Source: Lysinibacillus sp. G4S2 (lineage in GTDB: Bacteria > Bacillota > Bacilli > Bacillales_A > Planococcaceae). From it: a DNA stretch of 64,000 nucleotides. Below, piece by piece: positions 54,211 through 64,000 of this stretch. The position numbers were made by a program, and so were the translations under genes. The notes under the pieces were generated by a model. That model worked only from the letters and a program-made list of their open reading frames with translations, had not been told where the DNA came from and searched no databases. The stretch covers positions 5,212,001 to 5,276,000 of the forward strand of contig NZ_JAUCFJ010000002.1 in NCBI RefSeq assembly GCF_030348505.1, read 5' to 3'. The stretch's first letter is position 1, and each line of letters begins with the position of its first letter.

Positions 54211-55344
54211 TTAAGAATCAATATCTTCTGTTTTCTCAGTAGGCGTGTGATCCTCAGTAGGAGTGCTAGATTCCTCTGATGGAGGCGCCGGATTAGGATT
54301 AGGCTTAGGTTTAGTATCAGGTTTAGTATCTGGCTTAGTGTCAGGTGTTGGTGTAGGAGCAGGTGTTGTAGTCGTTGTTGTAGTCGTTGTTGTTTTTTCC
54401 TGCTCTACCTGCGAAATATCTGCTTTCACTTTAATTTTCGGATCAGATACTTTTGTCACACCTTTTGGTAATTTCACATCAAATTCATAAGTTTTTGATT
54501 CTGTAATTTTTGATAGATCCACCTCTATTGGTATTGCCGTTAAAGCATCTAAGATAGATTTTCTACCATACACTTTCACCATTGTAGGACTAAATGTTAA
54601 TTTATTGACGGTAATACCATCCGCCGCTTTCCCTACTTCCTTAAGCACAACAGGCAACTCTCTACTGTATGCTCCAATATCTACTTGTACCTTCACCGTT
54701 TCTGGTTCAATCTTCACATCTAACTTATTTAAATCACGATCTAGTACTTTAACTGTCGCTTCCTGTGAGAACGGTTCTTTCAGGCCTTGCTCACCCGTTA
54801 CAGTAGCTTTTACAGAGCTAATATTTTTAATAATACTTTTGGCACCTGTAACATACACCGTAGCTGGATTAGCAGTCATGCCCTTTAATATATAGCCTTC
54901 TTCAATTAAACGTTGATTCATCTCAGGGTCAACACGAAATTCCTGCGTGACCTTTTCCTCAATATTTACCTTTACAGTCGCTGGGTCTAATGTAACTTGC
55001 AACTTATCAGAAATATTCTCGTACTTCAGCTCTACGTTATGTTCACCAATTAGTAATTTACTTAAATCTGCGAATACGGAGAAATCCTTCGCTGTCTGTG
55101 CTTGTATAACAAGTGGCAACGGACCTTTTATCGTAACATCCACGGTCTTTGGTATGCCAGTAACAATGAGGTTCTGATCATCATAAAAAACATCTACTGG
55201 TACATCGCGAATTACCGCTGTTTGCTCATTTATTATTGTTTTATTTGAAGAAGACGATTCAGTACGTACGGAGAAAAATAGCAAAATAGCTAGAAATAAT
55301 GCGATGATTCTTAACACCCGAGGGCTATCCATCATTTTATCCAT
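54211..55344 (-). CDS. cdaR: CdaR (YbbR-domain regulator of CdaA)
   Basis: A 377-residue membrane-anchored protein with one N-terminal transmembrane helix (about 9-24) and repeated extracellular YbbR domains (about 50-310; for example VDVTIKGPLPLVIQ and NPATVYVTGAKSII). It binds and modulates the diadenylate cyclase CdaA. The C-terminal tail is low-complexity: a Thr run, then repeated PDTK units and a Pro/Glu/Thr-rich end, absent from the shorter core family. It overlaps cdaA by 8 nt. Confidence 0.93.
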   Translation of the reverse strand: MDKMMDSPRVLRIIALFLAILLFFSVRTESSSSNKTIINEQTAVIRDVPVDVFYDDQNLIVTGIPKTVDVTIKGPLPLVIQAQTAKDFSVFADLSKLLIGEHNVELKYENISDKLQVTLDPATVKVNIEEKVTQEFRVDPEMNQRLIEEGYILKGMTANPATVYVTGAKSIIKNISSVKATVTGEQGLKEPFSQEATVKVLDRDLNKLDVKIEPETVKVQVDIGAYSRELPVVLKEVGKAADGITVNKLTFSPTMVKVYGRKSILDALTAIPIEVDLSKITESKTYEFDVKLPKGVTKVSDPKIKVKADISQVEQEKTTTTTTTTTTPAPTPTPDTKPDTKPDTKPKPNPNPAPPSEESSTPTEDHTPTEKTEDIDS

Positions 55345-56173
55345 TCTTTTTCCCCCTCCAAGTCAACTTAGAGGATGCATTTGATTCTTGCACTGCTCCG
55401 AACCACATTTTACGTAACAGTTCTTCGAATTCCTCTAGAGAAAGATTTCGATGTAGATTACCATTCAGTGAAATACTAATGGCGCCAGTTTCCTCTGATA
55501 CGACAATAGTAATAGCATCTGTCACTTCACTTAAGCCAAGTGCGGCACGGTGGCGTGTCCCAAGCTCTTTGGAGATAAACGGGCTTTCAGAAAGCGGTAA
55601 ATAACAAGCTGCTGCCGCTACTTTATCTTTCTGCATAATAACCGCTCCATCATGAAGTGGTGTATTAGGTATAAAGATGTTGATCAGTAACTCAGATGAG
55701 ATATCAGCATCTAGACTTATACCTGTTTCGATATATTCATTTAGACCAGTTTCTTTCTCAATAGAAATTAACGCCCCAATACGACGTTTGGCCATATAAC
55801 TAACAGATTTCTTCATGGCCTCAATAAGTCTCGTTTGCTCTTCCTCCTCTTGACTAGTTGAACGTTGGAATAGCTTTCCTCGACCAATTTGTTCAAGACC
55901 ACGTCTTATCTCAGGTTGGAATATGATAATAATCGCCAAGAAACCGAACTCGATAACTTGCTTTAGCATCCAACCTAATGTTTGTAACCCTAAATAATCA
56001 GTAGCGATACGCGCAATAATAATTACGAAAATTCCTTTTAATAATTGGACAGCCTTCGTACCTTTAATGAGGGTTAAAATTTTGTAAACAACGTACCAAA
56101 CAAGCAGTACATCTATGAAGTTAATAACAATATTCACGGGTGTTAAATCAGCGAATTGTTCGATAATTTGCAT
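55337..56173 (-). CDS. cdaA: Diadenylate cyclase CdaA
   Basis: A 278-residue membrane enzyme making c-di-AMP from two ATP. Three N-terminal transmembrane helices (about 14-35, 44-60, 67-86), a linker, and the DAC domain with DGA at 175-177 (LHDGAVIM) and RHR at 207-209 (LGTRHRAALG). The ATG at 56173 follows GGGGGAT; the longer frame to 56251 is rejected because the extra residues are unrelated to the family. In an operon with cdaR and glmM, as is standard in Firmicutes; c-di-AMP controls potassium, osmolytes and wall homeostasis. Confidence 0.96.
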   Translation of the reverse strand: MQIIEQFADLTPVNIVINFIDVLLVWYVVYKILTLIKGTKAVQLLKGIFVIIIARIATDYLGLQTLGWMLKQVIEFGFLAIIIIFQPEIRRGLEQIGRGKLFQRSTSQEEEEQTRLIEAMKKSVSYMAKRRIGALISIEKETGLNEYIETGISLDADISSELLINIFIPNTPLHDGAVIMQKDKVAAAACYLPLSESPFISKELGTRHRAALGLSEVTDAITIVVSEETGAISISLNGNLHRNLSLEEFEELLRKMWFGAVQESNASSKLTWRGKKNG

Positions 56174-56256
56174 GTGGCATCCCCCACTTTTCATTGCGAA
56201 TCCATACACATTTAAGTATAGCACATTCTTAACAAATGTAACTTTTTTCAAATAAA

Positions 56257-56281
56257 AAGTCTACTCAAAAGAGTAGACCTT
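56257..56281 (-). terminator. Intrinsic terminator of sigW-rsiW
   Basis: On the minus strand AGGTCTACTC TTTT GAGTAGACTT followed by TTTATTTG, between the rsiW stop and the cdaA start; it separates the two transcripts. Confidence 0.8.
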
Positions 56282-56322
56282 TCAGCCTCTCACGTGCACT
56301 ATCTTTTAGGACGTATAGAGTG

Positions 56323-56949
56323 TTATTTAGTTGCTTGTTTCTCATCGAATGTCATGGCATCCTTTACTGAATTTTTGATCGTATACCAGAGCCATTCGAA
56401 TGCTTCGTCAATTTCCTCTATTTTACCTGAAACAACTGCTGAAGATGCCATATATTGTCCGTTAATAACTGTGACATTGCCATCCACTTCACCTTCAACA
56501 ATTAAATCACCATTTTTAACAACAATGTCGCCTTTGACAACTTCCCCCTCCGGCACAATAACCGTCTGTCCTTCAACAACTAGGTTTGGTTGTTTAGTCA
56601 CGGAGAAATGCTGGTCATCCATGAAAGTACCAAGTAAAGTTGCACTCATGAATAAACAAAAAACTGCTGCTGCCACAAAGAACGGATGCCGGCGAATCCA
56701 TTTTTGCATGCCTACACGACTTTTGGGTTTCGGTAAACGAGCCATCACGGCTGCTTCAAAATGCGGAGGTGCTGTAATATGGGAAGCACTCTTCACAAAG
56801 GCGATTGTTTCACTCAATTCCTGCATCAATTGTTTACAATCACTGCATGTGTGCAAATGTTGTTTTAACTCTTGCTCATGCTCACGACTAATGTCACCAT
56901 CTAAATAATCATGCATATAGTCTATTATATGCTCTGGACAAGTATTCAT
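56323..56949 (-). CDS. rsiW: Anti-sigma-W factor RsiW
   Basis: A 208-residue single-pass anti-sigma factor. The N-terminal zinc anti-sigma domain has the H-x3-C-x2-C signature in HLHTCSDCKQLMQE (about 32-45), one transmembrane helix lies at about 89-108 (FFVAAAVFCLFMSATLLG), and the extracellular tail has beta-helix-like repeats (VEGQTVIVPEGEVVKGD). Stress-induced cleavage frees SigW. It is 13 nt downstream of sigW. Confidence 0.93.
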   Translation of the reverse strand: MNTCPEHIIDYMHDYLDGDISREHEQELKQHLHTCSDCKQLMQELSETIAFVKSASHITAPPHFEAAVMARLPKPKSRVGMQKWIRRHPFFVAAAVFCLFMSATLLGTFMDDQHFSVTKQPNLVVEGQTVIVPEGEVVKGDIVVKNGDLIVEGEVDGNVTVINGQYMASSAVVSGKIEEIDEAFEWLWYTIKNSVKDAMTFDEKQATK

Positions 56950-56962
56950 GACGCTTCCCCTC

Positions 56963-57526
56963 CTACAGATTGTTTAATTGCTTACGTAATGCTTCACGTC
57001 CGCGGTGAATTCTCGTTTTCACCGTTCCAAGAGGCATATCTAAAATCTCACTAATTTCCTGCAAAGATAATTCTTCAATATATTTCAATACTATAACCGA
57101 ACGATATTTATCCGGCAAACATCCAATCTCATATTGAATTCGATCTTGTAGCTCCATTTGCTCTACCTGTTCCTCTGGTAGCTGGTCATCTGCTGCGATT
57201 TGCGAATACATATCAAGCCCCTCTGTACCAGCTACTTCCGCATCTAAATAGTAATCCGGCTTTTTCTTCCGAATACGGTCTATGCAGAGGTTTGTCGCTA
57301 TGCGATAAAGCCACGTCGAAAATTTTCTTTTCTGATCAAAAGTATGCAAGTTCATATAGGCACGAACAAACGCTTCCTGTGCAATATCCTCAGATTCTTG
57401 CTTGTTCGATAACATCCTATAGCATACTTGGTACAGTTTGTGCTGATAGAGACTCACAATATCGGCAAATGCGTTTTGATCGCCTTTAAGCACTTGTTTT
57501 ATTTTCTTGTTTACTAACGCATCCAT
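56963..57526 (-). CDS. sigW: ECF RNA polymerase sigma factor SigW
   Basis: A 187-residue ECF sigma factor controlling the cell-envelope stress regulon. Region 2 contains SEDIAQEAFVRAYMNLHTFD and KFSTWLYRIATNLCIDRIRK; region 4 contains EELSLQEISEILDMPLGTVK and the end RIHRGREALRKQL. It is co-transcribed with rsiW from an autoregulatory promoter, visible upstream. Confidence 0.94.
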   Translation of the reverse strand: MDALVNKKIKQVLKGDQNAFADIVSLYQHKLYQVCYRMLSNKQESEDIAQEAFVRAYMNLHTFDQKRKFSTWLYRIATNLCIDRIRKKKPDYYLDAEVAGTEGLDMYSQIAADDQLPEEQVEQMELQDRIQYEIGCLPDKYRSVIVLKYIEELSLQEISEILDMPLGTVKTRIHRGREALRKQLNNL

Positions 57527-57562
57527 TGTGTTGATTTCTCCACCTTTACAACTGTCTTATAC

Positions 57563-57591
57563 TATACGACCCATTTATAAGAAAAGTTTCA
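57563..57591 (-). promoter_or_regulatory. Autoregulatory SigW-type promoter
   Basis: TGAAAC (57591-57586) and CGTATA (57568-57563) with a 17-bp spacer starting with TTTT; this is the SigW consensus with a spacer one base longer than usual, about 37 bp upstream of the sigW start. Confidence 0.75.
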
Positions 57592-57659
57592 TTTTATTAT
57601 TAATTATATCAAAAAATTTTTATACATTGTGGCAATAGGCAAATTTTTGTTAAATTTCT

Positions 57660-58565
57660 TTAAACTAGTGTTTCACCAAATAAAGAACCCATTAATGCAA
57701 CGGCAACATCTGCTGTTCTATTCTTTTCATCTAAAATTGGATTAACCTCAACAAATTCTGCAGATGTTAGCATACCTGACTCCTGAATCATTTCCATCGC
57801 TAAATGACTTTCTCGATACGTAATACCACCAGGTACAGGTGTCCCCACCCCTGGAGTATACAGTGGATCTAACCCATCTAGATCGAGTGATAAATGCAGA
57901 CCATCTACATTGCGCTCTCTTAAATAGGAAAGAGCATCTTCCATTACACGCGTCATACCAAGACGATCTACCTCGTGCATTGAGTACACCTTGATTCCTT
58001 GCTGACGAATCAATTCACGCTCACCTGGATCTACAGAACGTGCCCCAATAATAATGACGTTTTCAGGTTTAATTTTCGGTGCATAATTACGAATTTGCAC
58101 TAAGCGTTCATGACCTAGTCCAATGCTAACAGCTAACGGCATCCCATGTATATTACCAGACGGTGTCGTTTCAGGTGTATTTAAGTCAGCATGCGCATCA
58201 AACCAAATAACGCCTAAGTTTTTGTAATGCTCCCCAAGCCCTGCAAGCGTTCCAATAGCAATACTATGATCACCACCAAATACAAGTGGAAACTTCTTCT
58301 GTTCCACCGCTTTATTTACATTATTTGCTAATAATGTACTTACATCAATTACTTCCTCTAAATTCAGTAGTTGTTTATCGACAATAGTGCCCTCTTGTTT
58401 CTGACTAACACGTATATCCCCTTGATCATGTACTTCATGACCAATTGCTCCCAAGCGTTCTACTACACCTGCATAGCGGATAGCACTTGGCCCCATATCG
58501 ACTCCTCTACGTGTTTGTCCATAATCAGTTGGCACACCAATAATAGAAATATTTAGTTTATTCAT
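57660..58565 (-). CDS. rocF: Arginase
   Basis: A 301-residue manganese ureohydrolase splitting arginine into ornithine and urea. Mn-binding motifs: FGGDHSIAIG, WFDAHADLNTPETTPSGNIH and LSLDLDGLDPLYTPGVGTPV. The C-terminal EVNPILDEKNRTADVAV is typical of Bacillus arginase. GGGGGT precedes the ATG. It is not next to other roc genes here. Confidence 0.95.
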   Translation of the reverse strand: MNKLNISIIGVPTDYGQTRRGVDMGPSAIRYAGVVERLGAIGHEVHDQGDIRVSQKQEGTIVDKQLLNLEEVIDVSTLLANNVNKAVEQKKFPLVFGGDHSIAIGTLAGLGEHYKNLGVIWFDAHADLNTPETTPSGNIHGMPLAVSIGLGHERLVQIRNYAPKIKPENVIIIGARSVDPGERELIRQQGIKVYSMHEVDRLGMTRVMEDALSYLRERNVDGLHLSLDLDGLDPLYTPGVGTPVPGGITYRESHLAMEMIQESGMLTSAEFVEVNPILDEKNRTADVAVALMGSLFGETLV

Positions 58566-58774
58566 TTTTTCATACCCCCTTTAAGTTGTAAGACTATTGT
58601 AAAGCCTATATCCACCTTGGCTCAACCTAACAACTTTCTGCATATTTATACAATTTAAATGGTATGAAGGTATATGAAGCTGCGGAACGCGAGTCCCCTG
58701 GTCGCATTCCGAGCAAAGCGGAGCGGAATGTGCAGTCAAGCACATATTTCGGTGAAGAGCCAGAAAAAAGACAT

Positions 58775-58808
58775 AAAAAAATCTCCTGCTGTTTTCAGCA
58801 AGAGATTA
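58775..58808 (-). terminator. Terminator of the tRNA cluster
   Basis: On the minus strand AATCTCTTGCTGAAAACAGC AGGAGATT followed by TTTTTT, about 50 bp after the last tRNA. The stretch 58566-58775 holds no gene. Confidence 0.75.
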
Positions 58809-58859
58809 GTATCTGTAGTTAATGTAACACTTTTGAATATGTATTATTTTATAAAAAAG

Positions 58860-58932
58860 TGAGCCATGAAGGACTCGAACCTTCGACCCTCTGATTAAAA
58901 GTCAGATGCTCTACCAACTGAGCTAATGGCTC
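58860..58932 (-). tRNA. tRNA-Lys (UUU)
   Basis: Cloverleaf with acceptor GAGCCAT, anticodon arm CTGACTTTTAATCAG (anticodon TTT) and T-arm GAAGGTTCGAGTCCTTC. Last gene of a six-tRNA cluster. CCA not encoded. Confidence 0.95.
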
Positions 58933-58944
58933 ATAAAAGAAAAA

Positions 58945-59019
58945 TGGCTGGGGTACTAGGATTCGAACCTAGGCATGACGGAATCAAAATCCGTTGCCTT
59001 ACCGCTTGGCTATACCCCA
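58945..59019 (-). tRNA. tRNA-Gln (UUG)
   Basis: Acceptor TGGGGTA, anticodon arm CGGATTTTGATTCCG (anticodon TTG), T-arm CTAGGTTCGAATCCTAG; CCA is encoded. Confidence 0.95.
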
Positions 59020-59034
59020 ATCATTTATAAAAAC

Positions 59035-59118
59035 TGGTGGAGGGGGACGGATTCGAACCGCCGAACCCTAAGGAGCGGATTTACAGTCCGCCGCGTTTAG
59101 CCACTTCGCTACCCCTCC
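59035..59118 (-). tRNA. tRNA-Tyr (GUA)
   Basis: Acceptor GGAGGGG, anticodon arm CGGACTGTAAATCCG (anticodon GTA), long variable arm as expected for tRNA-Tyr, CCA encoded. This is the tRNA that the disrupted tyrS product would charge. Confidence 0.95.
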
Positions 59119-59132
59119 GAAATAACACATTA

Positions 59133-59208
59133 TGGTGGAGGATGACGGGCTCGAACCGCCGACCCTCTGCTTGTAAGGCAGATGCTCTCCCAGCTGAGCT
59201 AATCCTCC
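59133..59208 (-). tRNA. tRNA-Val (UAC)
   Basis: Acceptor GGAGGAT, anticodon arm CTGCCTTACAAGCAG (anticodon TAC), T-arm CGGTTCGAGCCCG, CCA encoded. Confidence 0.95.
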
Positions 59209-59281
59209 ATAGAAACAGGTGTGTATTTCTTAACAGTTTATATTCTTTTTAAGCCTTTGCATTACTACAAAGTTTTTAAAA

Positions 59282-59356
59282 TGGTGACCCCTACGGGATT
59301 CGAACCCGTGTTACCGCCGTGAAAGGGCGGTGTCTTAACCACTTGACCAAGGGGCC
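59282..59356 (-). tRNA. tRNA-Glu (UUC)
   Basis: Acceptor GGCCCCT, anticodon arm CCGCCCTTTCACGG (anticodon TTC), T-arm ACGGGTTCGAATCCCGT, CCA encoded. Confidence 0.95.
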
Positions 59357-59471
59357 ATCTATTAACGTCTCAAACAAGACAAGATTTATTGTAACACTAT
59401 TTGCTTATTATTGCAACACTTTTTTGTAACTTTTTATATGTATAACTTCAACTTAAAAATGGGCAAAAAAA

Positions 59472-59548
59472 TGGCTCCGAAGGCAGGACTCGAACCTGCG
59501 ACAACCTGATTAACAGTCAGGTGCTACTACCAACTGAGCTACTTCGGA
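59472..59548 (-). tRNA. tRNA-Asn (GUU)
   Basis: Acceptor TCCGAAG, anticodon arm CTGACTGTTAATCAG (anticodon GTT), T-arm GCAGGTTCGAGTCCTGC, CCA encoded. First gene of the cluster. Confidence 0.95.
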
Positions 59549-59816
59549 ACAATAGTATTCAATTTGGTTTTTAAAACCTCTCAAGTACATTTATTATTAT
59601 AGCAACCATTATAAATTATGCAATACTTTTCATGAAATTTTTTATATTTTTTGTCGAAGTTTTCCTATACATTAACTAATACGATAATAGTTCTCTATTT
59701 AATCTAATATTTCTGTCTTATGTACAAAATATTCTTGCTGTATATTATTGTAATTGTTAAAATAGAAATAGTTTTATGAATTTTCTATTAGATTTATTTG
59801 GGGGAGGAATGTTCAC

Positions 59817-61394
59817 ATGGTAACAAATGATTTAATTGCACCAGAATTTTATAATATTACAGAGGAATTGGAGAAATTTTCTCAAGATAGTAATCGTCAA
59901 GCAATACGATGGCTAAATACTCAACAAGAGCGCCGAACAATTTCCTATGTTGAGCTTGTACAAAAAATGAATCAATACGCGCATGCCTTTACGAAGAAGG
60001 GGCTTCAAAAAGGAGATCGCGTATTAGTTATTATTCCACGTCTGCCTGAGGCTTACTTTGTCTTCCTTGGCTGTCTAAAGGCTGGTATTGTTCCTATTTC
60101 ATGTTCAGAAATGTTACGTGCAAGTGATTTAGAATATCGTATGGAGCACTCTTCTGCAAGAGCCGTAATTGCCTATGAAGCGTTCACTAGTGAAGTTGAT
60201 CGTATTACTTCTTCAGTAGAGGCTTTAAATAATAAATTGATCATTGGTACTGCTACAGGCGATTGGACATCTTTAGATGAATTGGCTAGTACACAGCCAG
60301 ATACATTTACAGCAGCTGCCACAAAACGAGATGATATGGCATTTCTTTCTTATACATCTGGCACGACTGGCAAACCAAAAGGAGCTGTTCATTCGCACGG
60401 TTGGGGATATGCACATATTAGAACAGCCGCTTCTAAATGGCTTTGTGTACGCGAAGGTGATTTAGTATGGGCTACAGCAGCTCCAGGGTGGCAAAAATGG
60501 ATTTGGAGCCCATTCTTATCTACTATTATGTTGGGTGCAACTGCATTTGTCTATCACGGAGGATTCGATGCAAAAACATACCTTCAATTGATTCAAGATG
60601 AGAAGGTCAATGTATTATGCTGTACGCCAACTGAATATCGAATTATGGCGAAGATTGATAATTTAAAAGACTATAATCTATCATCTCTACGTAGTGCCGT
60701 TTCTGCTGGTGAACCATTAAATCGACCTGTCATCGAAACATTTAAGAACAACTTTGGTCTTAAAGTGCGCGATGGCTATGGCCAAACGGAAAATACTTTA
60801 TTAATCGGCACACTTGAAAATATCGAATTACGTCCGGGATCAATGGGTGTTCCTACCCCAGGCAATATTGTGCGTATTATAGATCATGAAAGTAACGAGG
60901 TACCGATTGGAGAAGTCGGAGATATTGCTGTACACAAAACATCTCCTGCTCTATTTAAAGAGTACTACCGCGAACCTGAACGTACACAAGCTGCCTTCCG
61001 TGGCGATTGGTATATTACTGGTGACCAAGCAAAATGTGATGAAGACGGTTACTTCTGGTTTGAAGGTCGAGGAGATGACATTATTATTTCATCAGGCTAT
61101 ACAATTGGTCCATTTGAGGTAGAGGATGCTTTAAATAAACATGAAGCTGTACAAGAATGTGCTGTTGTTGCAGCACCAGATGAAATTAGAGGAAATATAG
61201 TTAAAGCCTTCGTCATCTTGCGAGAAAGCTTCAGAGATCGAGATGAAGACGAGTTAACAAAAGAGCTACAGGAGCACGTTAAAGCATTAACAGCACCTTA
61301 TAAATATCCTCGTAGTATCGTCTTTATCGATGAACTACCAAAAACAACGTCTGGCAAGATTCGTCGTATAGACCTACGAGCAGCAACTGTATAA
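59817..61394 (+). CDS. Acyl-CoA synthetase (AMP-forming, medium-chain type)
   Basis: A 525-residue member of the ANL superfamily that activates a carboxylic acid with ATP and CoA, of the MbcS/medium-chain type. Motifs: P-loop-like SYTSGTTGKPKGAVHSHG, RDGYGQTENTLLIG, WYITGDQAKCDEDGYFWFEG, and the C-terminal catalytic Lys514 in TTSGKIRRIDL. Substrate could be a branched or medium-chain fatty acid. It lies in the opposite direction between the tRNA cluster and the rRNA operon. GGGGGAGG precedes the ATG. Confidence 0.92.
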   Translation: MVTNDLIAPEFYNITEELEKFSQDSNRQAIRWLNTQQERRTISYVELVQKMNQYAHAFTKKGLQKGDRVLVIIPRLPEAYFVFLGCLKAGIVPISCSEMLRASDLEYRMEHSSARAVIAYEAFTSEVDRITSSVEALNNKLIIGTATGDWTSLDELASTQPDTFTAAATKRDDMAFLSYTSGTTGKPKGAVHSHGWGYAHIRTAASKWLCVREGDLVWATAAPGWQKWIWSPFLSTIMLGATAFVYHGGFDAKTYLQLIQDEKVNVLCCTPTEYRIMAKIDNLKDYNLSSLRSAVSAGEPLNRPVIETFKNNFGLKVRDGYGQTENTLLIGTLENIELRPGSMGVPTPGNIVRIIDHESNEVPIGEVGDIAVHKTSPALFKEYYREPERTQAAFRGDWYITGDQAKCDEDGYFWFEGRGDDIIISSGYTIGPFEVEDALNKHEAVQECAVVAAPDEIRGNIVKAFVILRESFRDRDEDELTKELQEHVKALTAPYKYPRSIVFIDELPKTTSGKIRRIDLRAATV

Positions 61395-61404
61395 AATATA
61401 ATAA

Positions 61405-61447
61405 AAAAAGACATTTCATCGATCATTACTCGGTTGAAATGTCTTTT
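61405..61447. terminator. Intrinsic terminator of the acyl-CoA synthetase gene
   Basis: AAAAAGACATTTCA / TGAAATGTCTTTT with T-rich tail, just after the stop codon. Confidence 0.85.
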
Positions 61448-61511
61448 ATATATATTACTATTTACACTTTGCTATTCTTTAAAATAAGTTCCCCTATTGC
61501 TTTCGTTAAAA

Positions 61512-61570
61512 ACATTTGTTGCAGTCGCTTAGCTTTCGCACAGAAAAGATTTGCTGAATGAAGACAAAAA
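61512..61570 (+). repeat. Dispersed repeat fragments (family A core and family B arm)
   Basis: ATTTGTTGCAGTCGCTTAGC and TTTCGCACAGA match the family A core; GCTGAATGAAGACAAAA matches one arm of family B. Confidence 0.5.
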
Positions 61571-61605
61571 AAAGCCACTACTGAGTTTATCAGCAGCGAC
61601 TTTTT
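61566..61605 (-). terminator. rRNA operon terminator
   Basis: On the minus strand AGTCGCTGCTGA TAAAC TCAGTAGTGGCT followed by TTTTTTTTG, immediately after the 5S gene. Confidence 0.85.
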
Positions 61606-61608
61606 GCG

Positions 61609-61723
61609 CCTAGCGATGTCCTACTCTCACAGGGGGAAGCCCCCAACTACCATCGGCGCTAAAGAGCTTAACTTCCGTGTTCGGTATGGGAACGGGTGTG
61701 ACCTCTTTGCCATCATCACTAGA
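61609..61723 (-). rRNA. rrf: 5S rRNA
   Basis: Minus-strand 5S gene of about 115 nt: 5' TCTAGTGATGATGGCAAAGA pairing with the 3' CATCGCTAGG; internal GAACACGGAAGTTAAGCTC and GTAGTTGGGGGCTTCCCCC segments are typical. Ends are accurate to a few bases. Confidence 0.95.
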
Positions 61724-61911
61724 CTATTTTCGGCTTTCAATATACGTCGTATTTCTTCGTCAGCTTCTGTCGTTCAGTCAGTCACGTACTTGAGTACGCT
61801 CCTTCCCTCTCTCCATCTCTTCCTCGAACTACTCGTATCTTGAAACCCTTGATGAAAGAAGAATTATTCTTTCAAAACTGGATAAACGGTGCATTGAATG
61901 TTTCAAACATT

Positions 61912-64000
<2,089 letters not shown>

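Noticed and set aside
54263..55177. Plus-strand frames opposite cdaR, including a Gly/Val repeat peptide
   Set aside because: They are the reverse reading of the Thr/Pro/Lys tail and the YbbR domains.

Overview
The window looks like chromosome of a low-GC, spore-forming Firmicute, most likely Lysinibacillus or a close relative in the Bacillaceae/Planococcaceae. This rests on the combination of cdaA-cdaR-glmM, a glmS with its self-cleaving leader ribozyme, a sigW-rsiW pair with a SigW-type promoter, a tRNA-Tyr T-box leader, and protein sequences typical of that group. The genus is an inference; no database search was possible.

Layout. 1-9.4 kb: small housekeeping and stress genes (aldo/keto reductase, YunG-like protein, acetyltransferase, NTF2-like protein, a serine beta-lactamase-family membrane protein, a cupin, a YitT-family membrane protein, D-Ala-D-Ala ligase with a MocR regulator). 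9.5-15.9 kb: a methyltransferase and an ABC-transporter locus that has been tandemly duplicated and then decayed reciprocally: one copy lost its ATPase, the other its GntR regulator and most of its large permease. 16-20.4 kb: YdhR/DsbA-like pair with a divergent TetR regulator, three GNAT acetyltransferases and a CD3324-like protein. 20.7-22.4 kb: a chemotaxis receptor. 22.5-26.6 kb: a tyrosyl-tRNA synthetase gene split by an IS66 element with an exact 8-bp target duplication; it also carries an in-frame stop, yet keeps its promoter and T-box leader. 26.7-32.3 kb: a membrane protein, a GNAT, then a transposase-less element with Tn7-type ends around a frameshifted glycosyl-hydrolase-like/SLH gene, and a secreted orphan.

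32,366-48,921 is a complete Tn7-like transposon placed 25 bp downstream of the glmS stop codon and bounded by identical 5-bp repeats (ATCTT). It encodes TnsA, TnsB, TnsC, TnsD/TniQ and TnsE, no CRISPR components, and two cargo zones. The left-end zone is an AT-rich four-gene operon (winged-helix protein, AAA ATPase, PD-(D/E)xK nuclease-like protein, N6-adenine methyltransferase), which reads as a candidate anti-phage or restriction-like system under a palindromic operator. The second zone, between tnsC and tnsD, has a helix-turn-helix protein co-directional with tnsDE and a divergent gene whose C-terminus carries the DGA and RHR motifs of diadenylate cyclases. The chromosomal c-di-AMP synthase CdaA lies about 11 kb away.

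48.9-58.6 kb: glmS with its ribozyme, a PfpI-family protein, glmM, cdaR, cdaA, rsiW, sigW and arginase, all on the minus strand. 58.8-59.6 kb: six tRNA genes (Asn, Glu, Val, Tyr, Gln, Lys in transcription order). 59.8-61.4 kb: an acyl-CoA synthetase on the plus strand. 61.6-64.0 kb: 5S rRNA and the 3' two-thirds of a 23S rRNA on the minus strand, cut by the window edge. Several dispersed palindromic repeats recur in the intergenic regions.
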